Source: Struthio camelus
Taxonomy: Eukaryota; Chordata; Aves; Struthioniformes; Struthionidae
Direction: 5' to 3'
Assembly: GCF_040807025.1 (NCBI RefSeq)
Contig: NC_090944.1
Location: forward strand, 1,826,068-1,890,067
Length of the DNA stretch: 64,000 nt
The position numbers and the translations under genes were made by a program. Below the pieces are notes generated by a model. The model saw only the letters and a program-made list of their open reading frames with translations. It did no database searches and was not told where the DNA came from. Of this stretch, positions 32,801 through 44,400 are shown piece after piece (the first letter of the stretch is position 1; the number at the start of each line of letters is the position of its first letter).

Positions 32801-35559
32801 CTGGTTAGTTAGTCATTTGCCTGAGCAGCTTACAAGATTGCAAAATACCTTACAAAAGGGACTCCAGTATGACCTGTACAGTGTCACTAGTCAAAGTTTG
32901 CAGAGGGCTAGAAAATAATGCATCTTTCAGGCTGAGATAGCCTCATTCATTTCAACAAAGAGATAAAATTACTGACATTAATGTCAGGGCCTGTTTTTTT
33001 TTTCTACTTCTGCAGATAAAAGGAGATAACAAAGAGAATGGCTGATCTTTCACTAAGTCTTTCCCCATTTGCTGTTCCTGGAGTGTGTGCAGTTTTAAGT
33101 CCTTTTTAATGCGACAGCCCACAAAACCAGGAAGATGTGTTTGGGCGGTGATAGCTGCCAATTGGGTGAAGAGCCACAACCACACTGGAGACCTCAGCCC
33201 TTTTTGGAAAAGAACATATCTGATAAGAAAGGCAGATCAGACTGACATAATACCAGCTCAGCAATGCCAACCACAGAGACTCCAGGCTGAGCAGACTATA
33301 CAAAAAGGCCTGCAATGTGTAGTTGAAGGAGTGGTGTATTTTGCATGGGGTCGACAGGCTCGGGTTGACAGGCTCCATCATGGGCTGTGTACTGCTCTGC
33401 TGCAACCCCTTGCCAGCCCTTCTCAGCAAATGAGGAGTGAGGCATGCAGGACCTCAGAAATAGGCTCATGGGGAGGACTGGGACAAGGGCAAGCTGTGTG
33501 GGAGGGTCTGGGTTTAAGAAGGAAGTAGGGGGGCAGGCTTCAAGGCTGGCAATATCTACTGTTTGGGCCTGGCAGGGCCTTGGACCTGTTCAGCAAGGTG
33601 AATTGGAGCTATCAGCACCTATGCTCAGGATCTCTTTATTCAGGTAGAGTGGCAAGCTGCACAGTGCTGGCACATTCTTGGGCTGGCATCTACAGGTGGG
33701 CAGATGTGCCCAATAGCTACAAGTTCAGAAGCAGCAAATTCTGCCTGTCCCTTCAGAAATGCTACTCTCCATGACATTGTACGTGTTGACTGTTGTAAGG
33801 TAAGTGTAATGAACCTTTAACTTCAAGATGACTTTTGGATGCAAGTTGGAAGATGAACTTTGGATGCAAGTTGGAAGAACAGAACTGATGACACGGAGGA
33901 ATTGAGTTCAGAGTGCTCTAAAGGAAAAATAAGATGTAAGCATTTATGAATGGTCAACTAAAGACCATTTCGTTTGGTTTTCTCTTGTCATGAACCAGAT
34001 GACAAGAAGGAGAAGACAAAAAGGAGAAGAAACATCTATCTCATTGAAGAACATATGGAAAACTTTGTCACCAGAGCTGGGCAGACCTGGAAAGAGACTT
34101 TCCAGGCCTTTATGACTGATTAATGCTACTGATGACTTGCTGAAGGAATAGATAAAAGCAGAATTAAATGTCAAAGTGGCAGCCTGTGCTGACCTTGGAC
34201 CCCACATCATGTCTCATAACCATGTTGAAACATATAATCAAAAAAGAAGAAGTTCTTTAATGGACTAAAGCACCTAAAGATTGAAAAGTATTGGCCAAAT
34301 AAAAAGGAGGTGGTAGGCCTATTTGGCAGGAAACGCACATTTACAGGAAAGCTTTAAGTGCCCCCTCCGTGATGCTGATGAGCCTTTTTCCCCCTGCACT
34401 GTGTTTGCAGCTGTGACCTCAGGGGCCATCAGGCCTCAGGGATAGAAAAACAGGGATGGACAAACATCATGCTTCAGGGATAGACAAACAGCAGTCCCTG
34501 CAACTGCTCTCAGCTCTCAGGCTTGTGCTCTTTATACAAATTCAGAACACTTAAAAATCACTTCTGTTTTTCTTCCTCTCACCTATTCCTGGCTCAACTT
34601 TTCTCTGTTTCAAAGAAACTAGAGTCTTTCTTCGAGAGGGATGAGCCAGGCTATGGAACCGAAACTGGCTCTAAGGCCTTTTCCACATTTCATTTCAGAC
34701 ACAATGGCCAACTTAGCATTTAAGGTCAGGAACAGGCTCAGCCTGGTTCCAAACATTTTCCGTGGAGGAAGCCAAGAGGAGATGCCTTTGGCAGGGGTCC
34801 CTGCAGGAACCAGAAAGATGGATATTTCCAGCACACTTCCAATATCTGTGTCAAAGGCCTGCAATTTTGAAGTGTTACCCACAAGCTGGGTATCACCAGC
34901 AGACACACTTAAACACAAAGCACTGTTCTCCTCTACAAACAATCCTTCTGAGCCAGGGCCTCTTGTGCTGAGATCATGCCACTTCCACCCGCCCCGGCCT
35001 CAGCCTTGACTTCCCACACACCTAACCCACAAGCAGCTTCCTGCTCCTCCCTTGTCTTCCTGCAGATTGAGTCTTCCAGCCCTGACAAGTTCTCATAACA
35101 AACTAGCGCAAGGCAAGAATCAGGGAATGAGACCCTGCTGTAGCCCTTTGCAATGTGCTCTGCAGTCAAGGTTGGAGTTTTTTCACGCTAGCTTTGGCCT
35201 CCTGTTGGAGAGCTGGTCACCCCAGCCATCCTGTGCAGGCAGAGGCGAGACACAGACAGTCCTTGGCTCTCTGAGACGCTGCTCTAGGGGAGATGGAGTG
35301 TGTGTCTCTCCACTGATCATGAAGGGAGTTGTGATGAGCAGCATCACAGACGCTGAGCTGCTGGATATAAACGTCTACACAGCAGATGTCAACATTTAAT
35401 GGAGATGAACTCCCTTTTTGGGGGACCAATCTCAGTGTGCAGTTTGGGACTCTTGTATCCCTTGGTCTCTGGCTCACTCTGTTCAGGCACCTTTTGCCAT
35501 GTGGACAGAGACTTTGCAAGCAGGAGATTCAAACCTTAACAGTAAAAAGCAATTATTTA
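26900..35559. other. Long intergenic stretch without a recognisable gene
   Basis: No family is recognised in any frame, and no later exostosin exons follow 26899. The longest plus frame (30543-31037) lacks splice or promoter context. At 33831-33875 a ~22-bp segment (TTTGGATGCAAGTTGGAAGA) is tandemly doubled. Confidence 0.45.
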
Positions 35560-35720
35560 TTTGCTACTGCACACAATAGACAGCTAGGACTAATGAGCTC
35601 TCTGGCTCAGCATTAGTCAGCTTACTACCCCCAGTGAGGCCCCTGACGAGTCTTTGCTGGCTGGGCTGTCATCAGTCAGGAGGGAAAAGGTTGACTTCCA
35701 TTATTCTTTAGAAATGAGCC
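35560..35720. repeat. Interspersed repeat, copy 1
   Basis: The segment containing GAGTCTTTGCTGGCTGGGCT and GTTGACTTCCA aligns with 40752-40905 at roughly 70% by eye. The family is unknown; an LTR fragment is one possibility. Confidence 0.45.
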
Positions 35721-36669
35721 TAGATGGTTGGACAGCTAAGTTGCTGTCTCCTGACTCCCTGTTCTTTCATTTTGGGGCAAGACTGGAGAGTCATCAGAGG
35801 GTCAAAATTCAGAGGTGAAGCGAGAGGGGATGAAGAGCAGAGCAGGCAGAAAATGGTGGCAGAAGTGATTGTGGTGAGTAGGAGGTTGAGGCTGGGATGG
35901 GAAAAGATGCAGTGCAGGAGAGGAGAGATGAAAAGGAATGACAGGAGACTGTTGTTGAAGAATGGGAATGAAGTGGAAAGAACTGGAGCACCTGGGGGTG
36001 GTGTCCAGCCCTTGGACTTTGGTTAGGCACACCTGGGTGTAGCCTGGGCTCCATCTCCAAACTCCCACTGTGCCCAGCCAAGCCTAGAGCAAGAATCTGC
36101 TCGCCCCAAGGCAGACAACCAGCAATTGCTCTCCCATGGAGGCAGATGGACCCCCTCACTGCAGAGGCCTCCTGCAGCACAAGCTGAATCCCCCTGAGCT
36201 GCCCAGCTCAGCGGGACAGCTGTGCTGTGAAACCTGCAGAGAAACAATTGACATAAAATGCATGCAACGAAGAGGAAGCAGACATTTTTGATGAGAATGA
36301 ATGAAATCTGTAAGAATTTCAGACCGAAAGAGCCAAAAGTGAGCTCAAGGAGAATGCTACTGAGTGAAATAGGAAGCGGAAAGGAGGACTCAGGGGAAAA
36401 GAAGCATGTCAGAGAAATTTTCAGCAGAGTCCTGAAGGCTGTCCAACCCCTGCTCTTAGCTCTCTCTTTAACGCTGAGATCACAGGCAGCAGCTTCATCA
36501 AGACGCTATCAGTTTTGTACAGGTAAATCTGGCACCACTGTGCAGAAGCAACAGAAACAATCAAGAAACAGAAGAGGGAAAAACTAGGGAGGCAGGAACA
36601 GAAATCTGGCAGGGCTCCTTCGGCCGGAGGATGTTGCATCTCCACTCTCCCCTGACTGCGGCAACTGCC

Positions 36670-36684
36670 GGGTTTCACTTTCAC
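36670..36684 (-). promoter_or_regulatory. Interferon-stimulated response element (ISRE)
   Basis: GGGTTTCACTTTCAC reads GTGAAAGTGAAACCC on the other strand. The core GTTTCACTTTC (36672-36682) matches the ISRE/IRF consensus GAAANNGAAA. It lies about 115 bp before a TATA box and about 145 bp before the predicted start site of the VLIG gene, the usual ISRE position in interferon-stimulated genes. Confidence 0.7.
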
Positions 36685-36796
36685 AAGCTGCCTTCAGCCC
36701 TCTCTGCGAAAACATGTGATTTCCAAGAAAGGACAAACCCTTTTCACTTGTCTGCATAAGCAGGAAGAGGAGCTTATTCAAGACCACTTGTGTCCA

Positions 36797-36805
36797 TATA
36801 AAAAG
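36797..36805 (+). promoter_or_regulatory. TATA box of the VLIG gene
   Basis: TATAAAAAG, with the ISRE upstream and a splice donor 58 bases downstream. Transcription would begin near 36825-36830. Confidence 0.6.
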
Positions 36806-36827
36806 AAGGGTCTGAGCTGGGCTGAGA

Positions 36828-36863
36828 ACGGCGCAGGGAGACATAGAGCACTGGAGAGGGAAG
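36828..36863 (+). other. Probable noncoding first exon of the VLIG gene
   Basis: The exon would run from the predicted start site to the donor GGGAAG|GTATGA (GT at 36864-36865). The next good acceptor before the large coding exon is TTTTCCTCTTTCACAG at 41396-41411, giving a 4.5 kb first intron. A short 5' noncoding exon followed by one giant coding exon is the known layout of VLIG genes. The link is inferred; no transcript was seen. Confidence 0.55.
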
Positions 36864-38284
36864 GTATGATTTTTCTCACTGCGCTCTGGGGCAGGGAGGG
36901 GGAGGAAGCAATACTGGCTGGGGGGGTCTTGTTTCTCCTCTGCTTTGTATTTGATGCATATTTTTTTGGATGAACTGAGAGATGACAGGGAAAGAGAGAA
37001 GGGATTCTAGCACACAAGACAAATGGGTCTTGGCTCTGGTGTGTGGGATGGAGGAAGCAGCTCCTCCTCCTCAGTCTGTTCAAGAAACTCATGGTGCCCA
37101 CGGACGCGAGGGCAGAATTGGGAGGGTATGCATGAGGCTGGAGGGTTGCATGTAGGAGCAGGCTGGAAAGAAAGAGGGATCCAGAGAGGGTTTCAGGGAC
37201 AGACTGATGTAAACAAAAGTGAAAAGCCTGGATTCAAGAACTGGCAACACGACTGAATGGAGAGAGAATTGCTGTCTACTGCAGCACAATTTAAGCACTG
37301 TGCAGCCCCTTCCCTGCCGCGAGCCCCCGGCCAGGCTGGCCATGGCCAGCCTGGAAGCCTCTCCCCACCAGCCAGGGGCCATCCAAACTGCCCTGGGGAT
37401 GCTCCTTCCCTGGGTTAAGTCCTACCCTTCCTGGGGATGGGCACTGGGCCAGGTGTGCTGGCCTGAAGCCCACCTGTGCCAGGGGCCTGGCAGTGTCGCA
37501 GCATGGATGGCTGTGGACTTGTGCTTGTGCCCTAGTGCTGTTCATTTCCCTGATCTAGAAACAGAATTGTGTCCAGGAGCTGACTGGTGAAGTCAGGGCA
37601 GGGTGGTGAGTTTGGAAGGCAGCCCTCCAGTGCTGGACCACACAAGTGAGGCTGGGGATGTAGCAGCTATCTCTGCAAGTAGGGGCTGAGCTCGAGGCTG
37701 GCAGAAAGATATTCAAGAGCAGGCAAGAACAAAGTAGGTCAGCAGCAGAGTGGTCCAGCTCAAAGAAGCAGGGATGGACTTGAGGGGAGTGCAGCAACTG
37801 CTGAGCAGGGCGAGAGAGCAGGCTGGGAGCTGAAGAGTGGCTCCATAGGAGTCAGGAAGGGATAGTCCATTAGGAAGGGGTATGGTGGGATTAGAGATTG
37901 CATGCTTGGGTCCAAGGGCAAAGCAAGAAGGTGGGATAAGGGGAGGCATATTCAGAAAGAAGTGAGGAATGGAAACATGAAGAAGCCAAGATCCAGATAT
38001 GGGAGTATTGAGCAAAACCCTGCCAGCCATTTCAATAGCTGGTTGGCCTGTTTCTAGGCTACAGTCAACATGTAGGTTCTTCCAGTAACAGAGTGATTGA
38101 ACAGGGAAATTCAGAGACGAGGGATCAGGAGTGGAAAATGCTAAGGTGAATGTCAAAGTCCAGGACCAAAGACCAGGTTCTTTTAGATATTCCACACATA
38201 CAGGGAGTGCAGTGTTTAATAAAAAGTTTATTTTTATAGATATTTGATGTTACAGGGGATTTTTGATTTAGCAGAGTGATCCAG

Positions 38285-38770
38285 TGTTGTAGAAATAGTT
38301 CGACCCTAGGTTTCCAAGGAGCAGAGTCTCACGCATGTATAACAGCAAAATTATTATTTAATTAAATGCTGATATGACAGAGTAACAGCTCAAACTGAGT
38401 GCCTCTGAGGAGGGACCCCGAACAAAGAAATTCTGGGATAATTATACCCTTTAGAGTTTTATTTCCCTGCCTGCCAGTGAAGGTTTCCTCCAATCTTTTT
38501 TACTGAGTTGGTGGTCTCTTTCCTTCTAATTGCTGTCTTGTCTCCTTCTGATTGGTATCTGTCTCCTTCTGACAGGTCCTGGCCTACATCCCAGGCTCGT
38601 TTTCATGTCCCTGTTTCCCACAGTCCCTTATCTTCTCAAAGGTCAACCACAACCCAGGTATACCCCATCTTGTCTCCTGCATTCTACTTTGTAGCCTCAT
38701 TAGCTAATTTTGTATCTTTGTTAGCTAGTTTTAATTGGTTTTGCAGTTACATCATCAGCAATGTCATATC
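38285..38770. repeat. LTR-like direct repeat, copy 1
   Basis: It begins TGTTGTAGAAATAGTTCGAC. It shares with 39241-39666 the blocks GGAGCAGAGTCTCAC, GGGACCCCGAA, GAAATTCTGGG and TATTTCCCTGCCTGCCAGTG, in the same order and spacing. A start with TG and two direct copies about 950 bp apart suggest a retroviral-type LTR pair or two solo LTRs. There is a doubled ~38-bp segment (GCTGAAGCTAA...) at 38868-38945 between them. Confidence 0.65.
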
Positions 38771-39240
38771 GTTAGCAATGTTTCTGGAGTTCATTGACAG
38801 TTCAGCCTCGAGGCCTGCAGGCTTCATCTACTTTAGGCACTTATGTTAAGTAAGAGTCAGGCTTATGCGAAGCTGAAGCTAAGTCACCAACAATTTCTTT
38901 CTCTAACAGTGCTGAAGCTAAATCAGTTACGATTTCCTTCTCTAACATCCAGCAATATACTGAAATGACAATTCAAGTGTACACTTACACAGCTCAATCA
39001 CAATACCAATGTGATTGCCATTACCGGTCTCTATAATATGCTCACCATCACGATGCTGGGCATCCCCAGTCTCTGGGAAGGAATACGTGGGTTGAAGTCC
39101 AATCAAGCCTGTTGCTCTTTGAAATAACCTTGTTAGTTGTTGAGGTTTTATACTCTCCGTTGGGCTGAGCCATGTATACGCTTCCCCCATGCTGGTCTGG
39201 CTAATCTCAGGGAGACATTCATGTTCTTTGGATCAACTCA

Positions 39241-39666
39241 TGTTATAGAAACAGTTTGACCCTAGGTTTCTGAGGAGCAGAGTCTCACATATGTCTCACA
39301 GCGAAATTATTTATTTAAATGACGGTACAGCAAAGTAACAGCTCAAGCTCGTGCCTCCGGGGAGGGACCCCGAAAAAAGAAATTCTGGGGTAATTATATT
39401 CCTTACAGTCTTATTTCCCTGCCTGCCAGTGACAGTCTCTTCCGATCTTCTTTATTGAGTCAGTGATCTCTTTCCTTTTGACTGGTTCGTGTCCACCTCC
39501 CAGGATGGTTGCTATGTTGCTGCTTCATAGTGCCTTATCTTGTCCAAAGGTTAACCATTACCTCAGTTCATTGTGTTCTGTATCTTATCCGAAGGTTAAG
39601 TGTTACCTCTGTCTGTTGTGTGCTGTATCTTTGAGGGCTGGTTCTAGCTGGTTTTACAGTCGCATC
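39241..39666. repeat. LTR-like direct repeat, copy 2 (cut by CR1 sequence)
   Basis: This is the second copy of the 38285 repeat, beginning TGTTATAGAAACAGTTTGAC. It stops at about 39666, where CR1 sequence starts. No gag, pol or env frame is recognised between the copies, so the internal part is largely lost or the two arose separately. Confidence 0.65.
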
Positions 39667-39671
39667 GTGGA

Positions 39672-40745
39672 GAAGCCAGTTCTCCATCCACCTCACTGTC
39701 CACTCATCCAACCCCACTTCCTGAGTTTACCTAGGAGGATGTGATGGGAGACAGTGTCCAAAGCCTTGCTGAAGTCCAGGGAGACAACATCCACTGCTTT
39801 CCCCTCATCTACCCAGCCAGTCATTCCGTCATAGAAGGCTATCAGATTGGTCAAGCATGATTTCCCTTTGGGGAATCCCTGCTGACTACTCCTGATCACC
39901 TTCTTGTCCTCCAGTCCTCAGGCCCCTCTCCTGATCTCCAGGACCTTTCCAAGATGATGGAGAGTGGCCTAGCAATAACATCCGCCAGCTCCCTCAGCAC
40001 TCGTGGGTGCATCCTATCAGGGCCCATGGATTTATGGATGTCAAGTTTGGGCAAAAGATCTCTAACCTGATCCTCCTCAACCAAGGGAGAGTCTTCCTTT
40101 CTCCAGCCTTCCTCTCTTGTCTCCAAGGTCTGCAATTCCTGAGGACTGGCCTTAGCAGTGAAGACTGAAGCAAAGAAGGCATTCAGCAACTCTGCTTTCT
40201 CTGTATCCTTCGTCACCAGGGCACCCGCCCCATTCAGCAGCGGGCCCACGTTTTCCCTAGTCTTCCTTTTGCCTCGGATGTATTTGAAGAACCCTTTCTT
40301 GTTGTCCTTGACATCCCTTGCCAGATTTAATTCCAACTGGGCCTTAGCCTTCCTTGTCGCATCCCTGCACACTCTGACAACGTCCCTGTATTCCTCCCAA
40401 GTGGCCTGTCCCCTTTTCCACATTCTGTAGACTTCCTTCTTCTGTTGGAGTTTGGCCAGGAGTTCCTTGCTCATCCATGCAGGTCTCCTGCCTGCTTTGC
40501 TGGACTTCTTCCTCAGAGGGATGCACTGCTCTTGAGCCTGGAGGAGGTGATACTTGAATATTAACCAGCTCTCCTGGACCCCTCTTCCTTCTAGGGCCCT
40601 ATCCCATGAGATTCCCCTAAGTAGGTCCCTGAAGAAGCCAAAGTTAGCTCTCCTGAAGTCCAGTGTTGCAATCCTACTTATTGCCCTGCTCCCTCCTCGT
40701 AAGATCCTGAACTCCACCACAGCGTGGAGTGCACAGTGATTGCAC
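39672..40745 (-). mobile_element. CR1 LINE fragment lacking its 3' end
   Basis: The minus-strand frame 39896-40789 covers the region before the RT and the start of the RT ([20 protein letters not shown]). The frame 39693-39899 continues the RT. The element stops abruptly inside the RT at 39672, so the 3' half and tail are missing. A fresh LINE insertion keeps its 3' end, so a later deletion or recombination joined it to the LTR-like repeat. Confidence 0.9.
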
Positions 40746-40751
40746 AGTGAT

Positions 40752-40905
40752 CTAGATTGAGCTCTCAGCCTAAATGCTAGTCTGCTCATACCCTCAAAAG
40801 CCCCAAGGAGTCTCTGCTGCTTGGGCAGTCATTGGTCAGGTGGAGAAGGCTTGGCTTCCACACTTCCCTGGAATGAATCCTTGATGTTCATGGATTGCCC
40901 AAACA
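40752..40905. repeat. Interspersed repeat, copy 2
   Basis: It aligns with 35560-35720 (shared GAGTCT.TGCTG.TTGGG and TCATTGGTCAGG-like blocks, about 70% by eye). Family unknown. Confidence 0.45.
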
Positions 40906-41413
40906 TCTCCTGAGTGCCTATTTTTCTCTTCTAGGGTTTTTTTAACGTTCCGTCTTGGTGTTTTTATTCTTGAATCCTTGAGGTACTCCCTATCTTCATC
41001 TTTACAACCCTGCCTTGTCTGCTAGGCCTGATGTGGGATGGTGTGCTGTCCTGGTTGAACTGTGTAGTTTGACTCCCTTTATCGTCTGGAGAGTCAAACA
41101 TCTGACCAAAAGGAGCATCTACTGTAGGGTGAGACGGATCAGACCCCAAATCCATTAACTGTATTGTCCAAATACACAATGACTGTAAAATATAAGCTGA
41201 CATTAAAGGCTCTGAAAGGTCAAAGAGTACTGTAACAAGTACATAGGATCAATACCTATTGTTGGAAAAGGTCAGTAAGAAAGTGTAGCAGGTGGGAGGA
41301 AAGCTGAATACACATGAAAGCTTTATGCACTGAAGAATTCTCTTCAGTATTCAACTGACTTGAGACAATTATCAGGTTTGCATGACAAAAGTATGTTTTC
41401 CTCTTTCACAGCC

Positions 41414-44400
41414 ATGGATTCACAGGAGGGCAGACCAGATGATCCTGAAAAGGGATATCTGGCTAAAAAATTACTGGTGGAAAGCTGTGAGAGAGAAGGA
41501 CTGGATGCAGAATACTGGCTCCCCAAACTGTTGGAGATACTGGGGGTTAAGTGCAGAGAAGCACTGAAACATCTGCAATATGAAGACTACCTTAAGCTGG
41601 AGTGTGAAGTACGGTATCCCTGGGAAACAAAAGCACTCCAACAACTCCTGGAAATAACAAGCAAGAAGAAAACTGTGGAGGAGTTGCAGAAGGAGCGCTT
41701 GGAGATGACAAAACAGAGGCAAGAAGCAGCAAGGTTAGCTCTGAAGGAGTTGAAAGAAATACAAAACAGCAGCAGCCACACCAAAGAGTTTATAAGAAAG
41801 AAAGAGGAGGCACTGTGGAAAGCTTTGGACATTCCCCAGGAGCACTGGACACTGTCTGAGAAGTCATTGGTGGAGGTGCTGGAGAGCATCCAAAAGCATC
41901 TGGAGCAGCAGGAGAAATCAGTGTGCAGGAGTGAGAATGTCTCCGATGAGGAAGTCTTGAGGCGAGCATCAGGGGGGTTGGCCCTGCAGGGCATATACAG
42001 AACCAACAGCCTTGCAGACATGCTGGCAAAGCGAGAGCAGCTCATCAACCTTCCTGAGGGATTCCAGCTCGCTGGTCCAGAACAAGGGTCGCTGCTTGAG
42101 AAGAAAGAGTTTTCATCCTCTGCAGCAGAAGCCGCTTTCACCAAGGCCATGGAGCAGCTGGGGTTCAGCATCAACGTCGCTGCCAAAGCCGGGTTCTGGG
42201 GGTTTAATGTTGAAGTTGACACAGATTACAGGAGCTCCTCACAGTCAGAGGAAACCCACCGGTCACGCTCTGAGCAGACATACCTTTGCACCACCAAGTA
42301 CCAGTACATCCCTCTGGCCTCCTGCTACTTCCAAAAGCATCAGCTTCGCCTCTCGAATGCGGCCCTGCAGGAGCTGCAAGACATTGAGCAACTTTTGAGC
42401 ATCACTCAGGAAGCAAACAGGCTCCACATGCTGAAGAGCAGGTGTGGGAGTTTCTTCAGCAGGTTTGGGTCCCATGTAAACCAAGGCCCCCTCCACTTTG
42501 GGGGAATATTCTGGTGGAAAGCTTCTGCGGAAGGATTCAGGGCTGAGCAGCGGGAAGAGATGAAGAGGCAAGCATCTGAAGCACTGAACTGCTATATTGG
42601 GGCCAGCTACAGCAGCTTTGTTTTCAATGTAGGAGTGAGTGCTGGTATTTCAAAATCCAGTTCCGAGGCATCCTTTCAGGGAAAAGACAGAAGAGATGTG
42701 CAGACAAAAATTCAGCTCTTTGTGACCAAAACAGGAGGCCCATCAGAAGTGGATTCCCTTGTTCAGTGGAAATCTGGGCTCGTAACTAGTAACACAACTT
42801 GGTGTGTTATTGACCGAGGCTTTCAGCTGATCCCAGTGTGGGATATAGTCCTGTCTAACCACAGCAACGATTTTAAATCTGCCTATCAAATGAGTATCAG
42901 CCTCCGGGCTGCATATGAAGCTCTAACTAATCACAATGTCAGCATGTTGTTTGGAGAGGAGCTAGTCAGTGCAGTGGAAGATGCCAGAGCTTTCTTAGAG
43001 GGAGTGAAGGCCTGGGATGTCACGGTGGATGAGAAGAAATTGCTCATGTTGATAGATTTCAAACAGAATCTGAATGAAAAAACAAAAAATCATAGTGTCT
43101 GGATCAATGTATGCCTGTCAGACAAAGCACTGCAGGAGTTCCTGGTAAATACCGTTTTGTCTTACCAGAAGTCATCTTCAGAAAACACCATGTATATCAA
43201 ATCTCTGCTGAGGTGCCTACTGGATCCTCATGTGTATTCTGTTAAGGATTTTCCCAGGGCTTCCTTTATTATGCAATGGATATTTCACACTGAGCGCACA
43301 ATTCCTGAAACTCCCGATATTTCTGAGTTCGAAGATCTCACTAAGACACTGCTGCAAATGAAAGAGTATATCCAGGAAGTCACCTATGCACCAGAAGCCT
43401 CTGCATCTGCTATTCATGAAGCAAAGATAAAAGCCACTCTGACCATAAGCCTAGCTGTTTATTCCTTACTCCAGTTTCTCCGAGACAGGGCGCAGAAAGA
43501 CATAGAACTGTTAGTGCTCTTAGTTACGACCAGCACAGGATACCAAGTGGAAAGCAGCACCTTTCAGTACCTCCTTGGATGTCCAGAAATTAATTTCCTG
43601 ATAAAGGAAATGCAAACGGCACATAAAGAATATTTGAGTCTGAAGGACCAGGATGTTTACAGAGCTCAGGCCTTCCTGCTGCTGACGGGTCTAACTGTAA
43701 CACCCGAATACAAAGAGCTGTCACTTGAGCAGAAGTATGACCGTTTAGTTGTCATGAAAGATCAGATGAAAAACTCATGGTCCACAGAGATAAAAACTCT
43801 CCTTGAAAAGCACAACGCATGCAAAAACTGGGAGATGCTGGAAAGAGACTTGTATTCCTTTATCAATGGATGCTTGGATGACACATATGATGATTTGAAA
43901 AAACACAATATAATCAAAGACATGGAAGACACTTTTCAAGGAATACAACCTTCTAGCCAATCTATATCAAAATCTGAGTGGAAATCTTGCAGTGAATCCA
44001 AAACAAATGAAGTCGTTGCAAACCAAGAGTTCCTCAGTTTACTCAGGCGCCTTGGACTAGAACGTTACTATCCAAGAAAAATGGGGACAGAAGATTTCCA
44101 CCTAATATACAAGACATCTTTACATGACAGCCAGCCCAGCAAGGACAATGAACTACCATTTTACTTTTTGCAAAAGCTATTAATGGTGGATTATCGAGTG
44201 AGATACCTACTTTGCAAAGATGAAAGTAACCAAGAAGTAACACACATACCAAAAATCCCAGAAAATGAGGATGAACCCTTTGACACCTTTGATGATTTCT
44301 TCACTGATTTTGGTGAAGGATCCACTGAGTCTGCAACCAGGGAGAGTCATGTGCACCCCATGGACATCCAGATGGCGATTTTTCATTGTGCCGATGATTT

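Larger units (their letters stand above)
36864..41411 (+). other. Predicted first intron of the VLIG gene
   Basis: This intron contains two LTR-like direct repeats, a CR1 fragment and a short interspersed repeat, each listed separately. The remainder has no recognised coding content. Confidence 0.5.

Noticed and set aside
41360..41413. An 18-codon upstream extension of the VLIG frame starting at ATG 41360
   Set aside because: It crosses a strong splice acceptor (TTTTCCTCTTTCACAG, ending 41411). The ATG at 41414 has better start context, so the extension is probably intronic.
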